Shown: piece after piece, positions 1 to 9,365 of the stretch
Numbering within the stretch: the stretch's first letter is position 1
Layout: each line of letters starts with the position of its first letter
NCBI RefSeq assembly: GCF_004886325.1
Contig: NZ_QXFN01000003.1
Span: 310,001 to 374,000, forward strand
DNA length: 64,000 nt
From: Cellulomonas telluris
GTDB lineage: Bacteria; Actinomycetota; Actinomycetes; Actinomycetales; Cellulomonadaceae
Direction of reading: 5' to 3'
The notes under the pieces: model-generated
What the model saw: only the letters and a program-made list of their open reading frames with translations
Databases searched by the model: none
Told to the model about the DNA's origin: nothing
Program-made: the position numbers and the translations under genes

Positions 1-33
1 GTGCTGCAGCTCCCTGTCGGTGCTCGTGCTCAT
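1..33 (-). CDS. 5' end of a gene running off the left edge
   Basis: On the minus strand an ATG at 33 follows a purine-rich GGAGGGG ribosome-binding site (36-42). It opens a frame reading MSTSTDRELQH before the window ends. Only eleven residues are visible, so no function can be given. It would be divergent from the SURF1 gene, and the roughly 175 bases between them would hold both promoters. The call rests only on the ribosome-binding site, the start codon and the absence of another gene in this corner. Confidence 0.4.
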   Translation of the reverse strand, partial: MSTSTDRELQH

Positions 34-209
34 GTCCCCTCCGGTGCTGGTGGTTCGAGGCGTCGTCCCTGGTCACCCAGCCTTCCGTGCCCGCCGGTCG
101 TGCCGTGGGACGTCTGGCCCAGAGCGGTTGTGCTCCTGGCCACATGCCATACAACCCCAGGTGGGCCCGCCCCGCAGCGCGCGGGTCCGGTGCCCTCGCG
201 CGCGCGGGT

Positions 210-215
210 TACCGT
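210..215 (+). promoter_or_regulatory. -10 box TACCGT, probable leaderless start of the SURF1 gene
   Basis: TACCGT fits the actinobacterial TANNNT -10 consensus and ends five bases before the GTG at 221. That spacing would put transcription start at or next to the start codon. There is no convincing -35 element. Confidence 0.4.
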
Positions 216-220
216 GAGGT

Positions 221-1153
221 GTGGCCGACGCACCGACCTCCCTGTGGCGGGCCGCCGTGCGTCCGCGGATGCTCGGCCTGCTGGTGCTGCTGCTGGCCGC
301 CGCCGCCGTCTGCGGCCGGCTCGGGGCGTGGCAGCTCGAGCGCGCGGAGGTGCGCGGGCACGCCGCCGAGGAGCGGCGTGCCGAGCAGATCGCCGCCGCG
401 GAGCCGGTCCCGCTCGACGAGGTGCTGCGCCCGGGGGAGTCGGTGACGGGCGAGATGGTCGCGCGCAAGGTCGTCGTGACGGGGACGTGGGAGCCCGAGG
501 GCACCCTCCTCGTCGAGGGGCGCGCGCACGACGGCGTCACCGAGGGGGCGCTCGTCCTCACGCCGCTGCGGGTCGGCGGGGCCGGCGACGTCGCGGCGGG
601 GGACGCGCTGCTGCCGGTCGTGCGGGGCTGGACGACCGGTGCGGAGCCCGTGCCCGACCCGCCGGCGGGGCCCGTGACGGTCGTCGGCTGGCTGCAGGGC
701 GGGGAGGAGGCCGGGGCGGCCGTCGTGGACGGGCGCACCGACGCGATCAGCCCGGCCCAGCTGGTGCACACCTGGGGGTCGCCGGTCTACACCGGCTACC
801 TCGTGGTGCAGTCGCTCGACCCCGCCGACCCGGCGGACCTCGAGCTGCTCGACCCGCCGACGCGCGCCGGCACCGGGCTCAACGTGCAGAACCTCGCCTA
901 CGCGGCGCAGTGGTGGATCTTCGGCCTGTTCGCCGTGGGCCTGTGGTGGCGGCTGGTGCGCGACGAGGCCGCGGGCCGGCCGCCGGTGCCGGGCGACGAG
1001 GACGACGAGGGCCCGGTCCCGGGCGGTGACGGCACACCGGTCGACGGAGCGGCCGGCGACGGCACGCCGGGGGCCCGCCTGCCGGGGGACGGCGCGCCGG
1101 GGGACGACGCGCCGGCGACCGCGGACGCGGGACGCGTGGCGCGCGCCCGCTGA
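221..1153 (+). CDS. SURF1-family cytochrome oxidase biogenesis protein
   Basis: This is a 310-residue membrane protein of the SURF1 family, whose members help assemble the haem-copper cytochrome c oxidase. It has the family layout: a first membrane segment at about residues 15-33, ending in the GAWQLERA motif, then a large extracytoplasmic domain. A second membrane segment at about 225-246 is preceded by NLAYAAQWWIFG, matching the conserved C-terminal SURF1 motif. After it comes a 60-residue tail rich in Gly, Asp and Pro with repeated GDGxPG units, which is not part of the family core and is probably disordered. The GTG at 221 gives a start just before the first membrane helix. No oxidase gene is nearby. 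Confidence 0.88.
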   Translation: MADAPTSLWRAAVRPRMLGLLVLLLAAAAVCGRLGAWQLERAEVRGHAAEERRAEQIAAAEPVPLDEVLRPGESVTGEMVARKVVVTGTWEPEGTLLVEGRAHDGVTEGALVLTPLRVGGAGDVAAGDALLPVVRGWTTGAEPVPDPPAGPVTVVGWLQGGEEAGAAVVDGRTDAISPAQLVHTWGSPVYTGYLVVQSLDPADPADLELLDPPTRAGTGLNVQNLAYAAQWWIFGLFAVGLWWRLVRDEAAGRPPVPGDEDDEGPVPGGDGTPVDGAAGDGTPGARLPGDGAPGDDAPATADAGRVARAR

Positions 1154-1216
1154 CGGCCCGGCGGGGCACAGGCCGCGGGTGCCCCCGGCCGCGTCACCGG
1201 CCGGGCGCCCGCCCGC

Positions 1217-2977
1217 TCAGCCCTGCTCGGCGGACTCGTGCTGCCACGAGCGCCACAGCGCGGCGTACTCGCCGCCCGCGGCCACCAGCTCCTCGTGCGG
1301 GCCGATCTCGCTGATCCGGCCGCCGTCGACCACGGCGACGCGGTCGGCGTCGTGCGCGGTGTGCAGGCGGTGCGCGATCGCGACGACCGTGCGGCCCTCC
1401 AGGACCGCCGACAGCGACCGCTCCAGGTGCCGCGCGGCCCGCGGGTCCAGGAGCGACGTCGCCTCGTCCAGCACGAGCGTGTGCGGGTCGAGCAGCACCA
1501 GCCGCGCGAGCGCGACCTGCTGCGCCTGCGCCGGCGTCAGCGGGGTGCCGCCGGACCCGACCTCGGTCGCCAGGCCGTCGGGCAGGCCCTGGACCCAGTC
1601 CCACGCGTCCACGGCGCGCAGCGCGCGCTCGAGGTCGGCGTCGTCCGCCCCGACCCGGGCGAGCCGGAGGTTGTCGGCGAGCGTGCCGACGAACACGTGG
1701 TGCTCCTGGGTGACCAGGGCGACGTGCCGGCGCAGCTCGTCGAGCGGCAGGTCGACCAGCGGCACGCCGCCGACCGTCGCCGTGCCGCCCGTCGGCGGGT
1801 GGATGCCCGCGAGCATCCGGCCGAGGGTCGACTTGCCGGCACCGGACGGCCCCACGACGGCGAGCCGCTCGCCCGGGGCGAGGTCGAGGTCGATGCCGTG
1901 CAGGACGTCGTGGCCCTCGCGGTACGCGTACCGCAGGCCGCGCGTGGCGATCCGCTCGTCCGTGGGGCGCTCCCCGGTCGCCTCGCGGTCGGGTGCGACG
2001 AGCTGCACGCCGACGATGCGTGCCAGCGCCGTCGCGGCGACCTGGATCTCGTCGACCCAGAAGATGAGCTCCCAGACCGGCCCGGCCATCTGGTACGCGT
2101 ACAGCACGATCGTGGTGACGACGCCGAGCGAGACCTGCCCCTGCGCGGCGAGCCAGCCGCCCCACACGAGCACCGCGACCGGGGCCAGCACGAACGCCAG
2201 GTCGATCGCCGGGAACAGCACGGTGCGCAGCCGCAGCGTGACCTTCTCGGCGGCGAACGCGTCGGCGAGGTCCGCGTCGATCCGCCGGGTGCGGCGCGAC
2301 GTCAGCCCGAGCGCGTCCACCGTGCGCGCCCCCTCGACCGTCTCCGTGATCGTCCCGTTGAGGACGGCGTACGTGGCCGCCTCCCGGACGTACGCGGGCG
2401 TGGCGCGGCGCAGGTACCAGCGCACGACGAGCAGCATGGTCGGCACGCCGACGAACAGCGCCAGCGCGACCAGCGGCGACAGCAGGAGCGACGCCGCGAC
2501 CGTGAGGGTGATCGTGACGACCGCGACGATCACGCGCGGCACGCCGAAGCGGACCGCGTGCTGGAGCTTGTTCACGTCGTTGGTCGTGCGCGCGACCAGG
2601 TCGCCCGTGCCGGCCCGCTCCACCGTCGACAGCGGCAGCGCGGTGACCGTGTCGACGAACTCCTCGCGCAGCTGGGCGAACACCTCCTCGCCGAACAGCA
2701 TCGACGCGCGCTGCGCGTACCGGATGAGCCCGGTCTGCAGCAGCACCGCGACGACGCCGACGACGATGAGCGTGTCGACGTAGCGGGCCGTGGTGCCGGT
2801 GGTGACCGCGTCGACCAGGCGCCCGAGCAGCAGCGGACCGGCCAGGCCGGCGACGGCGGCGAGCGTGTGCAGCACCGCGATGCGGGTGAGCGGGCGCCCG
2901 TTGCGGCGCAGCAGCGCGCCGGCGTACCGGCGCACCACCGCCGTGTCGGCGACGGGCAGCGTCGTGGCCGTGCTCAT
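1217..2977 (-). CDS. ABC exporter half-transporter, catalytic NBD with degenerate signature
   Basis: This 586-residue half-transporter is one of two adjacent type-IV ABC exporter subunits. An N-terminal six-helix membrane domain (about residues 20-310) is followed by an ATPase domain. Walker A is intact (GPSGAGKST, 376-384), as are the Q-loop (VTQEHHVF), Walker B (LVLDE, 501-505) and the switch histidine (H536). The ABC signature, normally LSGGQ, reads LTPAQ at 480-484. The gene overlaps the upstream partner by four bases (ATGA at 2974-2977), so translation is probably coupled. Together the two subunits should build one complete ATP site from this Walker A/B and the partner's LSGGQ. Substrate unknown; drug or lipid export is only a family-level guess. 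Confidence 0.9.
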   Translation of the reverse strand: MSTATTLPVADTAVVRRYAGALLRRNGRPLTRIAVLHTLAAVAGLAGPLLLGRLVDAVTTGTTARYVDTLIVVGVVAVLLQTGLIRYAQRASMLFGEEVFAQLREEFVDTVTALPLSTVERAGTGDLVARTTNDVNKLQHAVRFGVPRVIVAVVTITLTVAASLLLSPLVALALFVGVPTMLLVVRWYLRRATPAYVREAATYAVLNGTITETVEGARTVDALGLTSRRTRRIDADLADAFAAEKVTLRLRTVLFPAIDLAFVLAPVAVLVWGGWLAAQGQVSLGVVTTIVLYAYQMAGPVWELIFWVDEIQVAATALARIVGVQLVAPDREATGERPTDERIATRGLRYAYREGHDVLHGIDLDLAPGERLAVVGPSGAGKSTLGRMLAGIHPPTGGTATVGGVPLVDLPLDELRRHVALVTQEHHVFVGTLADNLRLARVGADDADLERALRAVDAWDWVQGLPDGLATEVGSGGTPLTPAQAQQVALARLVLLDPHTLVLDEATSLLDPRAARHLERSLSAVLEGRTVVAIAHRLHTAHDADRVAVVDGGRISEIGPHEELVAAGGEYAALWRSWQHESAEQG

Positions 2978-4830
2978 GCCTCACCTCCGCCGTGCTTCTC
3001 GTCCGTGCCGCACTCGGGGCTGCCCGGGCGCGCGAGGGCGGGCTCCGGGACCGACTCGTCCTGCACCTCGAACGCCTCCTCGACGCTCGTGTCGTCGTCC
3101 ATCCGGCGGCCCACGACGCGGCGGTACTCCGCCGCCACCGCACGGCCGGCCGCGCCGTCGAGCAGCTCGGCGTGCGTGCCGCGCGCGACGAGCACGCCGT
3201 CGCGCACGAGCTGCACCTCGTCGACGTGGTCGAGCACGAGCGGGCTCGCGGTCACGACCAGCGTCGTGCGGCCCCGGCGGGCGTCGGCGAGCCGGGCGGC
3301 GATGCGGGCCTCGGTGTGCGCGTCGACCGCGCTCGTCGGCTCGACGAGCACGAGGACCTCCGCGCGGGTGAGCAGCGCCCGCGCGAGGGCGACGCGCTGG
3401 CGCTGGCCGCCGGACAGCGACCGCCCCTTCTCGGGCAGCTCGCCGTCGAGGCCGTCCGGCACGGAGTCGAGCACGTCGTGCGCGTCGGCGAGCGCGACGG
3501 CCTCGAGCAGGTCGTCGCGGGTCGCGGCGCCGCGCACGTCGAGCTCGCCCGCGAGCGGACCGGAGAACAGGTGCGGCATGGCCTCGGCCACCACGACCCG
3601 CTCGCGCACCGCGTCCTTCGGCAGGTCCGCGAGCAGGACCCCGCCCAGCCGCACCGGCGTGGCCGCCTCGGCCTCGTCGTCGAACCGGCCCAGGCGCGTG
3701 GCGATGCGGGCCGACTCGTCGGGGTCCGCGCTCACGAGCGCCACGACCCGGCCATGCTCGAGCGTCACGCCGCTGACCTCGTCGACCAGGGGGGACCCGG
3801 GCGGCGGGACCGCCGCCGTGCCGGGGCGGGCGCCGGTCGACGGGACCACCCGGAGGACGGCCAGCACCTTGCGCGCGGCCACCACGGCCCGCGTCGTGGC
3901 CTGGAGCATCATCGTGGCGTTCTGCACCGGCCAGGCGAGGAACGCGGCGTACCCGTAGGTGGTGACGAGCTCGCCGGGCGTGATCGTGCCCTCCAGCGCC
4001 ATGTGCGCGCCGACCCAGACGAGCGCGACCACGAACAGCCCGGGCAGCAGCACCTGGAGCGCGTCGAGCCAGGACTGCGGGACGGCGACCTCCTCGCCGC
4101 GGCGCCGCACCAGCTGCGACTGCTGCCGGTAGCGCCCCGTGAACACCTCCTCGCCCCCGATGCCGCGCAGGATCCGCAGCCCGGAGACGGTGTCGGCGCC
4201 CAGCGTCGTCAGACGTCCCGATGCCTCGCGCTGCGCGGCCTGACGACGCTGCAGCGGCTTGACGAGCAGGCCGAGGACGGCGGCGACCGTCGGCAGCCCG
4301 ACGAGCACGATGACGCCGAGCGGCACGGACACGCGCAGCATGAGCACGGCGACCGCGCCGTAGGCGACGAGCGAGCCGACGAACCGCGCGAGCGTCGCGT
4401 ACACCTCGCCGACGCGCAGCGCGTCGTTGGCGACCGCCGAGACGACCTCACCGGTGGGGAGCTCGGCCGTGATGGCGGGGCCCGACCGTGCGGCGGTGCG
4501 CCCGACGAGCTGGGAGGTGGTGAACGCGGCCCGCAGCCAGTTCTGCACGTCGTAGCGGTGCCCGAACGCGCCGGCCGCCGCGCTGACCAGGCCGAGCACG
4601 AGCAGCAGCCCCGTGGCGCGGAACAGGCCCGGCCCGAAGCCGTTGGCCAGGCCGTCGTCGATGGCCTGCCCGGTCAGGTACGGCAGGAACGCCTGGCAGG
4701 CGAACACCACGACGCCGCACAGCACGGCGGCGAGCAGGATGCCCCACTGCCGGCGGGCGATCCACCACAGGTAGGCGACGGGGCCGCGCAGGGGCGGGGT
4801 GCCGGGGTCGGCGAGGGGCAGCGAACGCAC
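2974..4830 (-). CDS. ABC exporter half-transporter, degenerate NBD with intact signature
   Basis: This is the second subunit of the heterodimeric exporter, 618 residues from the GTG at 4830. The membrane domain starts near [18 protein letters not shown]. Its ATPase domain is strongly degenerate. The Walker A position (366-375) reads [10 protein letters not shown], lacking the Lys and the Gly loop. The Walker B aspartate is Val496 (LVEP), the Q-loop Gln is lost (VAEAMPHLF), and Ala528 sits where the switch histidine is expected. The signature LSGGQ (472-476) is perfect. So this subunit should not hydrolyse ATP itself but completes the partner's site. The start is uncertain: GTG codons at 4839, 4854 and 4860 are also in frame. 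The one at 4830 was chosen because it follows GTGAGG closely and gives the common [10 protein letters not shown] start. Confidence 0.88.
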   Translation of the reverse strand: MRSLPLADPGTPPLRGPVAYLWWIARRQWGILLAAVLCGVVVFACQAFLPYLTGQAIDDGLANGFGPGLFRATGLLLVLGLVSAAAGAFGHRYDVQNWLRAAFTTSQLVGRTAARSGPAITAELPTGEVVSAVANDALRVGEVYATLARFVGSLVAYGAVAVLMLRVSVPLGVIVLVGLPTVAAVLGLLVKPLQRRQAAQREASGRLTTLGADTVSGLRILRGIGGEEVFTGRYRQQSQLVRRRGEEVAVPQSWLDALQVLLPGLFVVALVWVGAHMALEGTITPGELVTTYGYAAFLAWPVQNATMMLQATTRAVVAARKVLAVLRVVPSTGARPGTAAVPPPGSPLVDEVSGVTLEHGRVVALVSADPDESARIATRLGRFDDEAEAATPVRLGGVLLADLPKDAVRERVVVAEAMPHLFSGPLAGELDVRGAATRDDLLEAVALADAHDVLDSVPDGLDGELPEKGRSLSGGQRQRVALARALLTRAEVLVLVEPTSAVDAHTEARIAARLADARRGRTTLVVTASPLVLDHVDEVQLVRDGVLVARGTHAELLDGAAGRAVAAEYRRVVGRRMDDDTSVEEAFEVQDESVPEPALARPGSPECGTDEKHGGGEA

Positions 4831-4947
4831 CCGCCTCACGTTACGGGCGGCCACCGACACCGGGGGAAGCCCTTTTCCGTGGCCCACGCCGCCCCCCAGC
4901 CGCCCGCGTGCACCGGCCGTCCGTCCCGGCCGTGCACGGACCGCAAC

Positions 4948-4953
4948 TAGGCT
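4948..4953 (+). promoter_or_regulatory. -10 box TAGGCT, leaderless start of guaA
   Basis: TAGGCT is a good TANNNT -10 box placed seven bases before the guaA GTG, and there is no ribosome-binding site in between. Transcription would therefore begin at the start codon. Confidence 0.55.
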
Positions 4954-4960
4954 GGGTCCC

Positions 4961-6547
4961 GTGACGCAGCCCCCCGAGCCCGCCACCACCCACCGCCCCG
5001 TCCTGGTCGTCGACTTCGGCGCCCAGTACGCGCAGCTGATCGCGCGGCGGGTGCGCGAGGCGAACGTCTACTCCGAGATCGTGCCGCACACGGCGAGCGT
5101 CGAGGACCTGCTCGCCCGGGACCCGGCCGCGATCATCCTGTCCGGCGGCCCGTCGTCGGTGTACGCCGCGGGCGCCCCGTTCGTCGGGCCCGAGCTGTTC
5201 GAGGCCGGCGTGCCCGTGATGGGCATCTGCTACGGCTTCCAGGCGATGGCGCAGGCCCTCGGCGGCACGGTCGCGCAGACCGGTCAGCGCGAGTACGGCG
5301 GCACGGCGGTCGAGGTCGCCGCCGAGGGGACCGTCCTCGAGGGCAGCCCGGAGCAGCAGACCGTGTGGATGAGCCACGGCGACGCCGTGCACGCCGCACC
5401 CCCCGGGTTCGAGGTCCTCGCGACCTCCTCCGGCAGCCCCGTCGCGGCGTTCGAGGACCGCGAGCGGCGCCTGTACGGCGTGCAGTGGCACCCCGAGGTC
5501 AAGCACTCGCCGCTCGGCCAGAAGGCGCTCGAGAACTTCCTCTACAAGGGTGCGGGCCTCACACCCGACTGGAACCCCGGCAACGTCATCGCCGAGCAGG
5601 TCGAGCGCATCCGCGCCCAGGTCGGCGACGCGCGCGTGATCTGCGGCCTGTCCGGGGGCGTCGACTCCTCGGTCGCGGCCGCGCTCGTGCAGCGCGCCGT
5701 CGGCGACCAGCTCACGTGCGTGTTCGTCGACCACGGCCTGCTGCGCTCCGGCGAGGCCGAGCAGGTCGAGCAGGACTTCGTCGCGGCGACCGGCGTGCAG
5801 CTGAAGGTCGTCGACGCGCGCGAGCGGTTCCTGCACGCGCTGCACGGCGTGAGCGACCCGGAGACCAAGCGCAAGATCATCGGGCGCGAGTTCATCCGCG
5901 TCTTCGAGGACGCCGCGCGCGAGGTCGTCGAGGACGCCGGCGCCCACGGCGAGACCGTGAAGTTCCTCGTCCAGGGCACGCTCTACCCCGACGTCGTCGA
6001 GTCCGGCGGGGGAGAGGGCGCGGCGAACATCAAGTCGCACCACAACGTGGGCGGGCTGCCGGAGGACCTGCAGTTCGAGCTCGTAGAGCCGCTGCGCACG
6101 CTGTTCAAGGACGAGGTGCGCGCGGTCGGCCTCGAGCTCGGCGTGCCCGAGGGCATCGTCTGGCGCCAGCCGTTCCCCGGCCCGGGCCTCGGCATCCGGA
6201 TCGTCGGCGAGGTCACGGCCGAGCGCCTGGAGACGCTGCGCGCCGCCGACGCCATCGCCCGCGAGGAGCTCACGCGCGCCGGCCTGGACCGCGAGATCTG
6301 GCAGTGCCCCGTCGTGCTGCTCGCCGACGTGCGCTCCGTCGGCGTCCAGGGCGACGGCCGCACCTACGGCCACCCGATCGTGCTGCGGCCCGTCTCGTCC
6401 GAGGACGCGATGACGGCCGACTGGACGCGTCTGCCGTACGACGTCCTGCAGATCATCTCCACGCGCATCACCAACGAGGTCCCCGAGGTCAACCGGGTCG
6501 TCCTCGACGTCACGAGCAAGCCGCCGGGCACCATCGAGTGGGAGTGA
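4961..6547 (+). CDS. guaA: GMP synthase (glutamine-hydrolysing)
   Basis: Converts XMP, glutamine and ATP to GMP in the cytoplasm, the last step of guanine nucleotide synthesis. The 528-residue length is normal. The N-terminal class I glutamine amidotransferase domain carries the triad Cys90 (GICYGFQ), His177 and Glu179 (QWHPEV). It is followed by the ATP-pyrophosphatase domain with the SGGVDSS loop, and by the conserved C-terminal dimerisation domain ending [11 protein letters not shown]. An upstream in-frame start at 4799 would add an unconserved 54-residue extension that overlaps the divergent ABC gene. The GTG at 4961, directly after a -10 box, is preferred. It is followed after 49 bases by the DUF3817 gene. 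Confidence 0.97.
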   Translation: MTQPPEPATTHRPVLVVDFGAQYAQLIARRVREANVYSEIVPHTASVEDLLARDPAAIILSGGPSSVYAAGAPFVGPELFEAGVPVMGICYGFQAMAQALGGTVAQTGQREYGGTAVEVAAEGTVLEGSPEQQTVWMSHGDAVHAAPPGFEVLATSSGSPVAAFEDRERRLYGVQWHPEVKHSPLGQKALENFLYKGAGLTPDWNPGNVIAEQVERIRAQVGDARVICGLSGGVDSSVAAALVQRAVGDQLTCVFVDHGLLRSGEAEQVEQDFVAATGVQLKVVDARERFLHALHGVSDPETKRKIIGREFIRVFEDAAREVVEDAGAHGETVKFLVQGTLYPDVVESGGGEGAANIKSHHNVGGLPEDLQFELVEPLRTLFKDEVRAVGLELGVPEGIVWRQPFPGPGLGIRIVGEVTAERLETLRAADAIAREELTRAGLDREIWQCPVVLLADVRSVGVQGDGRTYGHPIVLRPVSSEDAMTADWTRLPYDVLQIISTRITNEVPEVNRVVLDVTSKPPGTIEWE

Positions 6548-6596
6548 CCCGCACGGGCACCCCCGGGGCGACCCGACGGACCGACGAGAGGACGAC

Positions 6597-7049
6597 GTGA
6601 CCACCCAGCCCGACCCCGCCACCGCGACGAGCGCCACCGCCGACCCCCGGGCGGCGTCCACCGCGACCTGGGTCCGCAAGGCCACCGGGTCGCTGAAGCG
6701 CTACCGGGTGATGGCCTGGGTGACCGGCGTGATGCTCCTGCTGCTGTGCGTCGAGATGGTGCTCAAGTACGTGCTGCAGGTGCCGGGCTTCAACGTCGAG
6801 GGCGACCCGCGCTCGGAGGCCGCGCGCATCATCGCGATGGTCCACGGGTGGGTCTACGTCGTGTACCTGGTGACGGTGTTCGACCTCTGGTCGACGCTGC
6901 GCTGGAAGCTGGGCCGGCTCGTCACGATGGCGCTCGCGGGTGTCGTGCCCGTCATGTCGTTCGTCCTGGAGCGGCGCGTGCACGCGCAGGCGCAGGCGCG
7001 CATCGACGCCGCGGCGTCCGCGCGCCCCGCCCCGGGCGCGGCGGCCTGA
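6597..7049 (+). CDS. DUF3817 integral membrane protein
   Basis: A 150-residue protein with three predicted membrane helices, at about residues 38-58, 80-100 and 107-127. It matches the DUF3817 family in its pattern, including IAMVHGWVYVVYLVTVFDLW between helices one and two. The GTG start at 6597 follows GAGAGG. Its role is unknown. It lies just after guaA and 17 bases before a glycosyltransferase, so the three are probably transcribed together, although guaA-DUF3817 linkage does not by itself indicate function. The C-terminal tail is a short Ala-rich cytoplasmic segment. Confidence 0.8.
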   Translation: MTTQPDPATATSATADPRAASTATWVRKATGSLKRYRVMAWVTGVMLLLLCVEMVLKYVLQVPGFNVEGDPRSEAARIIAMVHGWVYVVYLVTVFDLWSTLRWKLGRLVTMALAGVVPVMSFVLERRVHAQAQARIDAAASARPAPGAAA

Positions 7050-7066
7050 GCCGGACGGCCGGACGC

Positions 7067-8209
7067 GTGCGGGTCGTCCACGTCTCCGACTGCTTCGCGC
7101 CGCGTACCGGCGGCATCGAGACGCAGGTCGGCGACCTGGCCCGCCACCAGGCGGCCGCGGGGCACGAGGTGCACGTGCTCACCGCGACCCTCGGCGAGGG
7201 CGGTGAGCGCGGCGGCGTCGTCGACGTCGAGGACGGTGTGCACGTGCACCGGCTCGGCGCGCGCCTGCCGTTCGACCTGCCCGTCAACCCGCTCGCGGGC
7301 CCGCGGCTGCTCCGCGACGCGTACACGGACCTGCGTCCCGACGTCGTGCACGTGCACGCCGGGGTGCTCTCGCCGTTCGCGTTCGACGGTGCGCGGCTCG
7401 CGATGGCGGCCGGCCTGCCGACGGCGGTGACGTGGCACTGCATGCTGGACGGCGTCGCCGCACCCGCCGCGCACCTCGTCGCCCGGACGCGCTGGTCCCG
7501 ACCGCGCGCGGCGCTGAGCGCCGTCAGCTCGGCCGCGGCGGAGCGCGTGCGCGAGCTGTTCGCCGGCGCGGACGTCGCGGTGGTCCCCAACGGCATCGAC
7601 GCGGACCGGTGGGCGCCGGCGCCGGCGTCCGCCCGTGCCGAGGACGACGGCCCGCTGCGGCTCGTCGCGACGATGCGTCTGGCACCGCGCAAGCGTGCGG
7701 TGCCGCTCGTGGAGGTGGTGGCGGCCGCGGCGCGGCGCCTGCCGCCCGGTGCGCTGCACCTGACGGTGGCGGGGGACGGCCCCCTGCGGGACGCGCTCTC
7801 CGCACGCGTGCGGGCGCTCGGGCTCGACGACGTCGTGGAGCTGCCCGGCCGCCTCTCCCGCGACGAGGTCCGTGCGGCCTACGTCGACGCGGACGTCTTC
7901 CTCGCCCCCGCGCGGCTCGAGGCGTTCGGCATCGCGGCGCTCGAGGCCCGGACCGCGGGACTCGTCGTGCTCGCCCACACCGGCACGGGGATCGGGGAGT
8001 TCGTGACGGACGGGCTCGACGGGTTCCTCGTCGCCGACGACGCGGAGATGGCGACCGCCGTCGTGCTGCTCGCCCAGGACCGTGCCCTGCTCGCGCGCAT
8101 GCGTGCGCACAACCGCGCGGTGCGGCCCGCGTTCGCGTGGGCGGACGTCCTCGCGGCCGCCGACGCCGAGTACGCGCGCGCGGCCGTCCTCGCCGGCCCC
8201 GGGTCCTAG
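7067..8209 (+). CDS. GT4-family glycosyltransferase
   Basis: A 380-residue GT-B fold glycosyltransferase. The N-terminal Rossmann domain opens VRVVHVSDCFAPRTGGIETQV, with the Gly-Gly loop typical of GT4 enzymes. The C-terminal nucleotide-sugar domain contains EAFGIAALEA, the E-x7-E motif of this family (around residues 285-293). Such enzymes transfer a sugar from an NDP-sugar to a lipid, glycan or small-molecule acceptor with retention. The acceptor cannot be read from sequence. The start was set at GTG 7067, since the frame upstream overlaps DUF3817 and is not conserved-looking. It is the last gene of the guaA unit; no other glycan gene is adjacent. Confidence 0.85.
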   Translation: MRVVHVSDCFAPRTGGIETQVGDLARHQAAAGHEVHVLTATLGEGGERGGVVDVEDGVHVHRLGARLPFDLPVNPLAGPRLLRDAYTDLRPDVVHVHAGVLSPFAFDGARLAMAAGLPTAVTWHCMLDGVAAPAAHLVARTRWSRPRAALSAVSSAAAERVRELFAGADVAVVPNGIDADRWAPAPASARAEDDGPLRLVATMRLAPRKRAVPLVEVVAAAARRLPPGALHLTVAGDGPLRDALSARVRALGLDDVVELPGRLSRDEVRAAYVDADVFLAPARLEAFGIAALEARTAGLVVLAHTGTGIGEFVTDGLDGFLVADDAEMATAVVLLAQDRALLARMRAHNRAVRPAFAWADVLAAADAEYARAAVLAGPGS

Positions 8210-8423
8210 GTCCCGGGCGCGTCTTCGCAGGTCAGGCCGAAGGTCCCGGTTCCGGCGTGACGGGACGCGGGACGGCGCCCGGACGGTCCTGAACGGGGGA
8301 CCAGGGTCCTACGGCGGGCGCTGCGGGCGGGGTCAGAGTGGTCACGTGAGCCGAACGGTTCACCGGGACCGGCCAGGGGGACGGACCCGCTCTCGGGGAG
8401 ACACAGAAGGATCGGGGAGTCCG

Positions 8424-8891
8424 ATGTCCGCAGCAGTCCGCAAGCCCGCCCACCTCAAGGCCCTCGCCGTCGTGGTGATGGTGTTCGGCGTGATCTTCGC
8501 CGTCGCCGGCACGGCCACGTGGGCGCTCGTCTCCGGCAACCTGCGCAACGAGCAGATCACCGTCGCGGAGGACGCCTCGATGTTCGCCGGCGAGCTGGTC
8601 GACACCCCGTGGGAGGCGTGGGCGCAGGCCGACATCATCAACCACCACGCGCTGGACGCCTCGGGCGGCAAGACGTACTCGCAGCTCGACCGCGAGGACC
8701 CGGTCCGCGACACGATGATGAACGGCTCGTTCCTGCGGGCCTCGCTGTTCACGTCGATCGTCGCGTTCGGTGTCGCGCTCCTCGTCTTCGGCCTCGGCGT
8801 CGTGTTCATCGTCGTCGGCGAGGCGCTGCGGCGGATCGCCGCCCGCGTCGACGCCCCGGTGCTCGACGCCGCGGAGCCCGTCACCGTCTGA
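8424..8891 (+). CDS. Two-helix membrane protein of the PWEAWAQ family, copy 1
   Basis: A 155-residue protein with membrane segments at about residues 12-33 and 112-134, and an extracytoplasmic loop of about 75 residues between them. The loop contains VDTPWEAWAQ, HALDASGGKTYSQLDREDP and the segment NGSFLRASLFTSIVAFGVAL entering helix two. A second copy with the same pattern lies at 47008-47508. Proteins like this are sometimes carried in databases under a misleading dioxygenase LigA name, from my memory; nothing here suggests an oxygenase. Function unknown. The ATG follows GGGGAGTCCG. The gene is alone, ended by a strong hairpin at 8909. Confidence 0.75.
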   Translation: MSAAVRKPAHLKALAVVVMVFGVIFAVAGTATWALVSGNLRNEQITVAEDASMFAGELVDTPWEAWAQADIINHHALDASGGKTYSQLDREDPVRDTMMNGSFLRASLFTSIVAFGVALLVFGLGVVFIVVGEALRRIAARVDAPVLDAAEPVTV

Positions 8892-8908
8892 CGCACCGCG
8901 GACAGCGC

Positions 8909-8942
8909 GAGGGCCGGTACCCCGTCCGGGGTACCGGCCCTC
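8909..8942. terminator. Bidirectional terminator hairpin
   Basis: A perfect 15-bp stem (GAGGGCCGGTACCCC and its complement) closes on a GTCC tetraloop. It lies between two convergent genes, so it can serve both. As usual in this genome there is no U-tract. Confidence 0.75.
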
Positions 8943-8975
8943 CTGCGTGCGCGCTCGCCCGGTGGGGCGGGGGCG

Positions 8976-9365
8976 TCAGCGTCGGGCCGTGTCGTCCGCG
9001 CCGCGGCGCCGGGCGCTCGCGACCAGCGGCCCGACGATCAGCCCCAGGCCCGCCAGGACGAGCAGGCCGATCGCCGCGAGCTCGAGGTCGATCGTGTAGC
9101 CGGCGGCCACCAGCAGGACCCCGACGCCGAGCAGCGCGATGACCACGCCCCACACGACCGTCCCGACGCGGACCCGGTCGCGCCGGGCCTCCGTCGCGTC
9201 CTTCGCCTCGTCCTGCGTCTCGTCCCCGATGGAGTCCGCGCCGGCCGTGCGGCCCGTGCCCGCGGCCGGGCGGCTGCCGGTGTCGGCCGGCAGCGTCCGC
9301 GTCGCGTCCACCGGCAGCGGCTGGGTCTCGTCGACCGGGAGCGGCCGGGTCTCGTCGGTGCTCAT
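8976..9365 (-). CDS. Small membrane protein of the PspC locus
   Basis: A 129-residue protein with an N-terminal cytoplasmic region. That region has three near-identical short repeats (TRPLPVDE, TQPLPVDA, TRTLPADT) followed by an acidic stretch. Two adjacent hydrophobic helices follow at about residues 73-92 and 96-117. It ends with a basic tail. Its ATG overlaps the stop codon of the upstream PspC protein by four bases, so the two are co-translated. The pairing suggests a job in the same envelope-stress output; no family name can be given with confidence. Confidence 0.7.
   Translation of the reverse strand: MSTDETRPLPVDETQPLPVDATRTLPADTGSRPAAGTGRTAGADSIGDETQDEAKDATEARRDRVRVGTVVWGVVIALLGVGVLLVAAGYTIDLELAAIGLLVLAGLGLIVGPLVASARRRGADDTARR

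Noticed and set aside
1..1029. A long plus-strand frame overlapping the SURF1 gene
   Set aside because: Translation is Arg/Ala/Gly repeats typical of a wrong frame; the SURF1 frame has all family motifs.
4799..4960. Longer N-terminus for GuaA
   Set aside because: It would overlap the divergent ABC gene and add unconserved residues; the GTG at 4961 follows a -10 box and matches the usual enzyme length.
4841..6685. A 614-codon minus-strand frame opposite guaA
   Set aside because: Shadow frame; composition is repetitive, with no domain, and guaA is unmistakable on the other strand.
8424..8891. Annotation as an aromatic ring-opening dioxygenase (LigA)
   Set aside because: There are no metal-binding residues of that family; this is a two-helix membrane protein and the name would be a propagated error.
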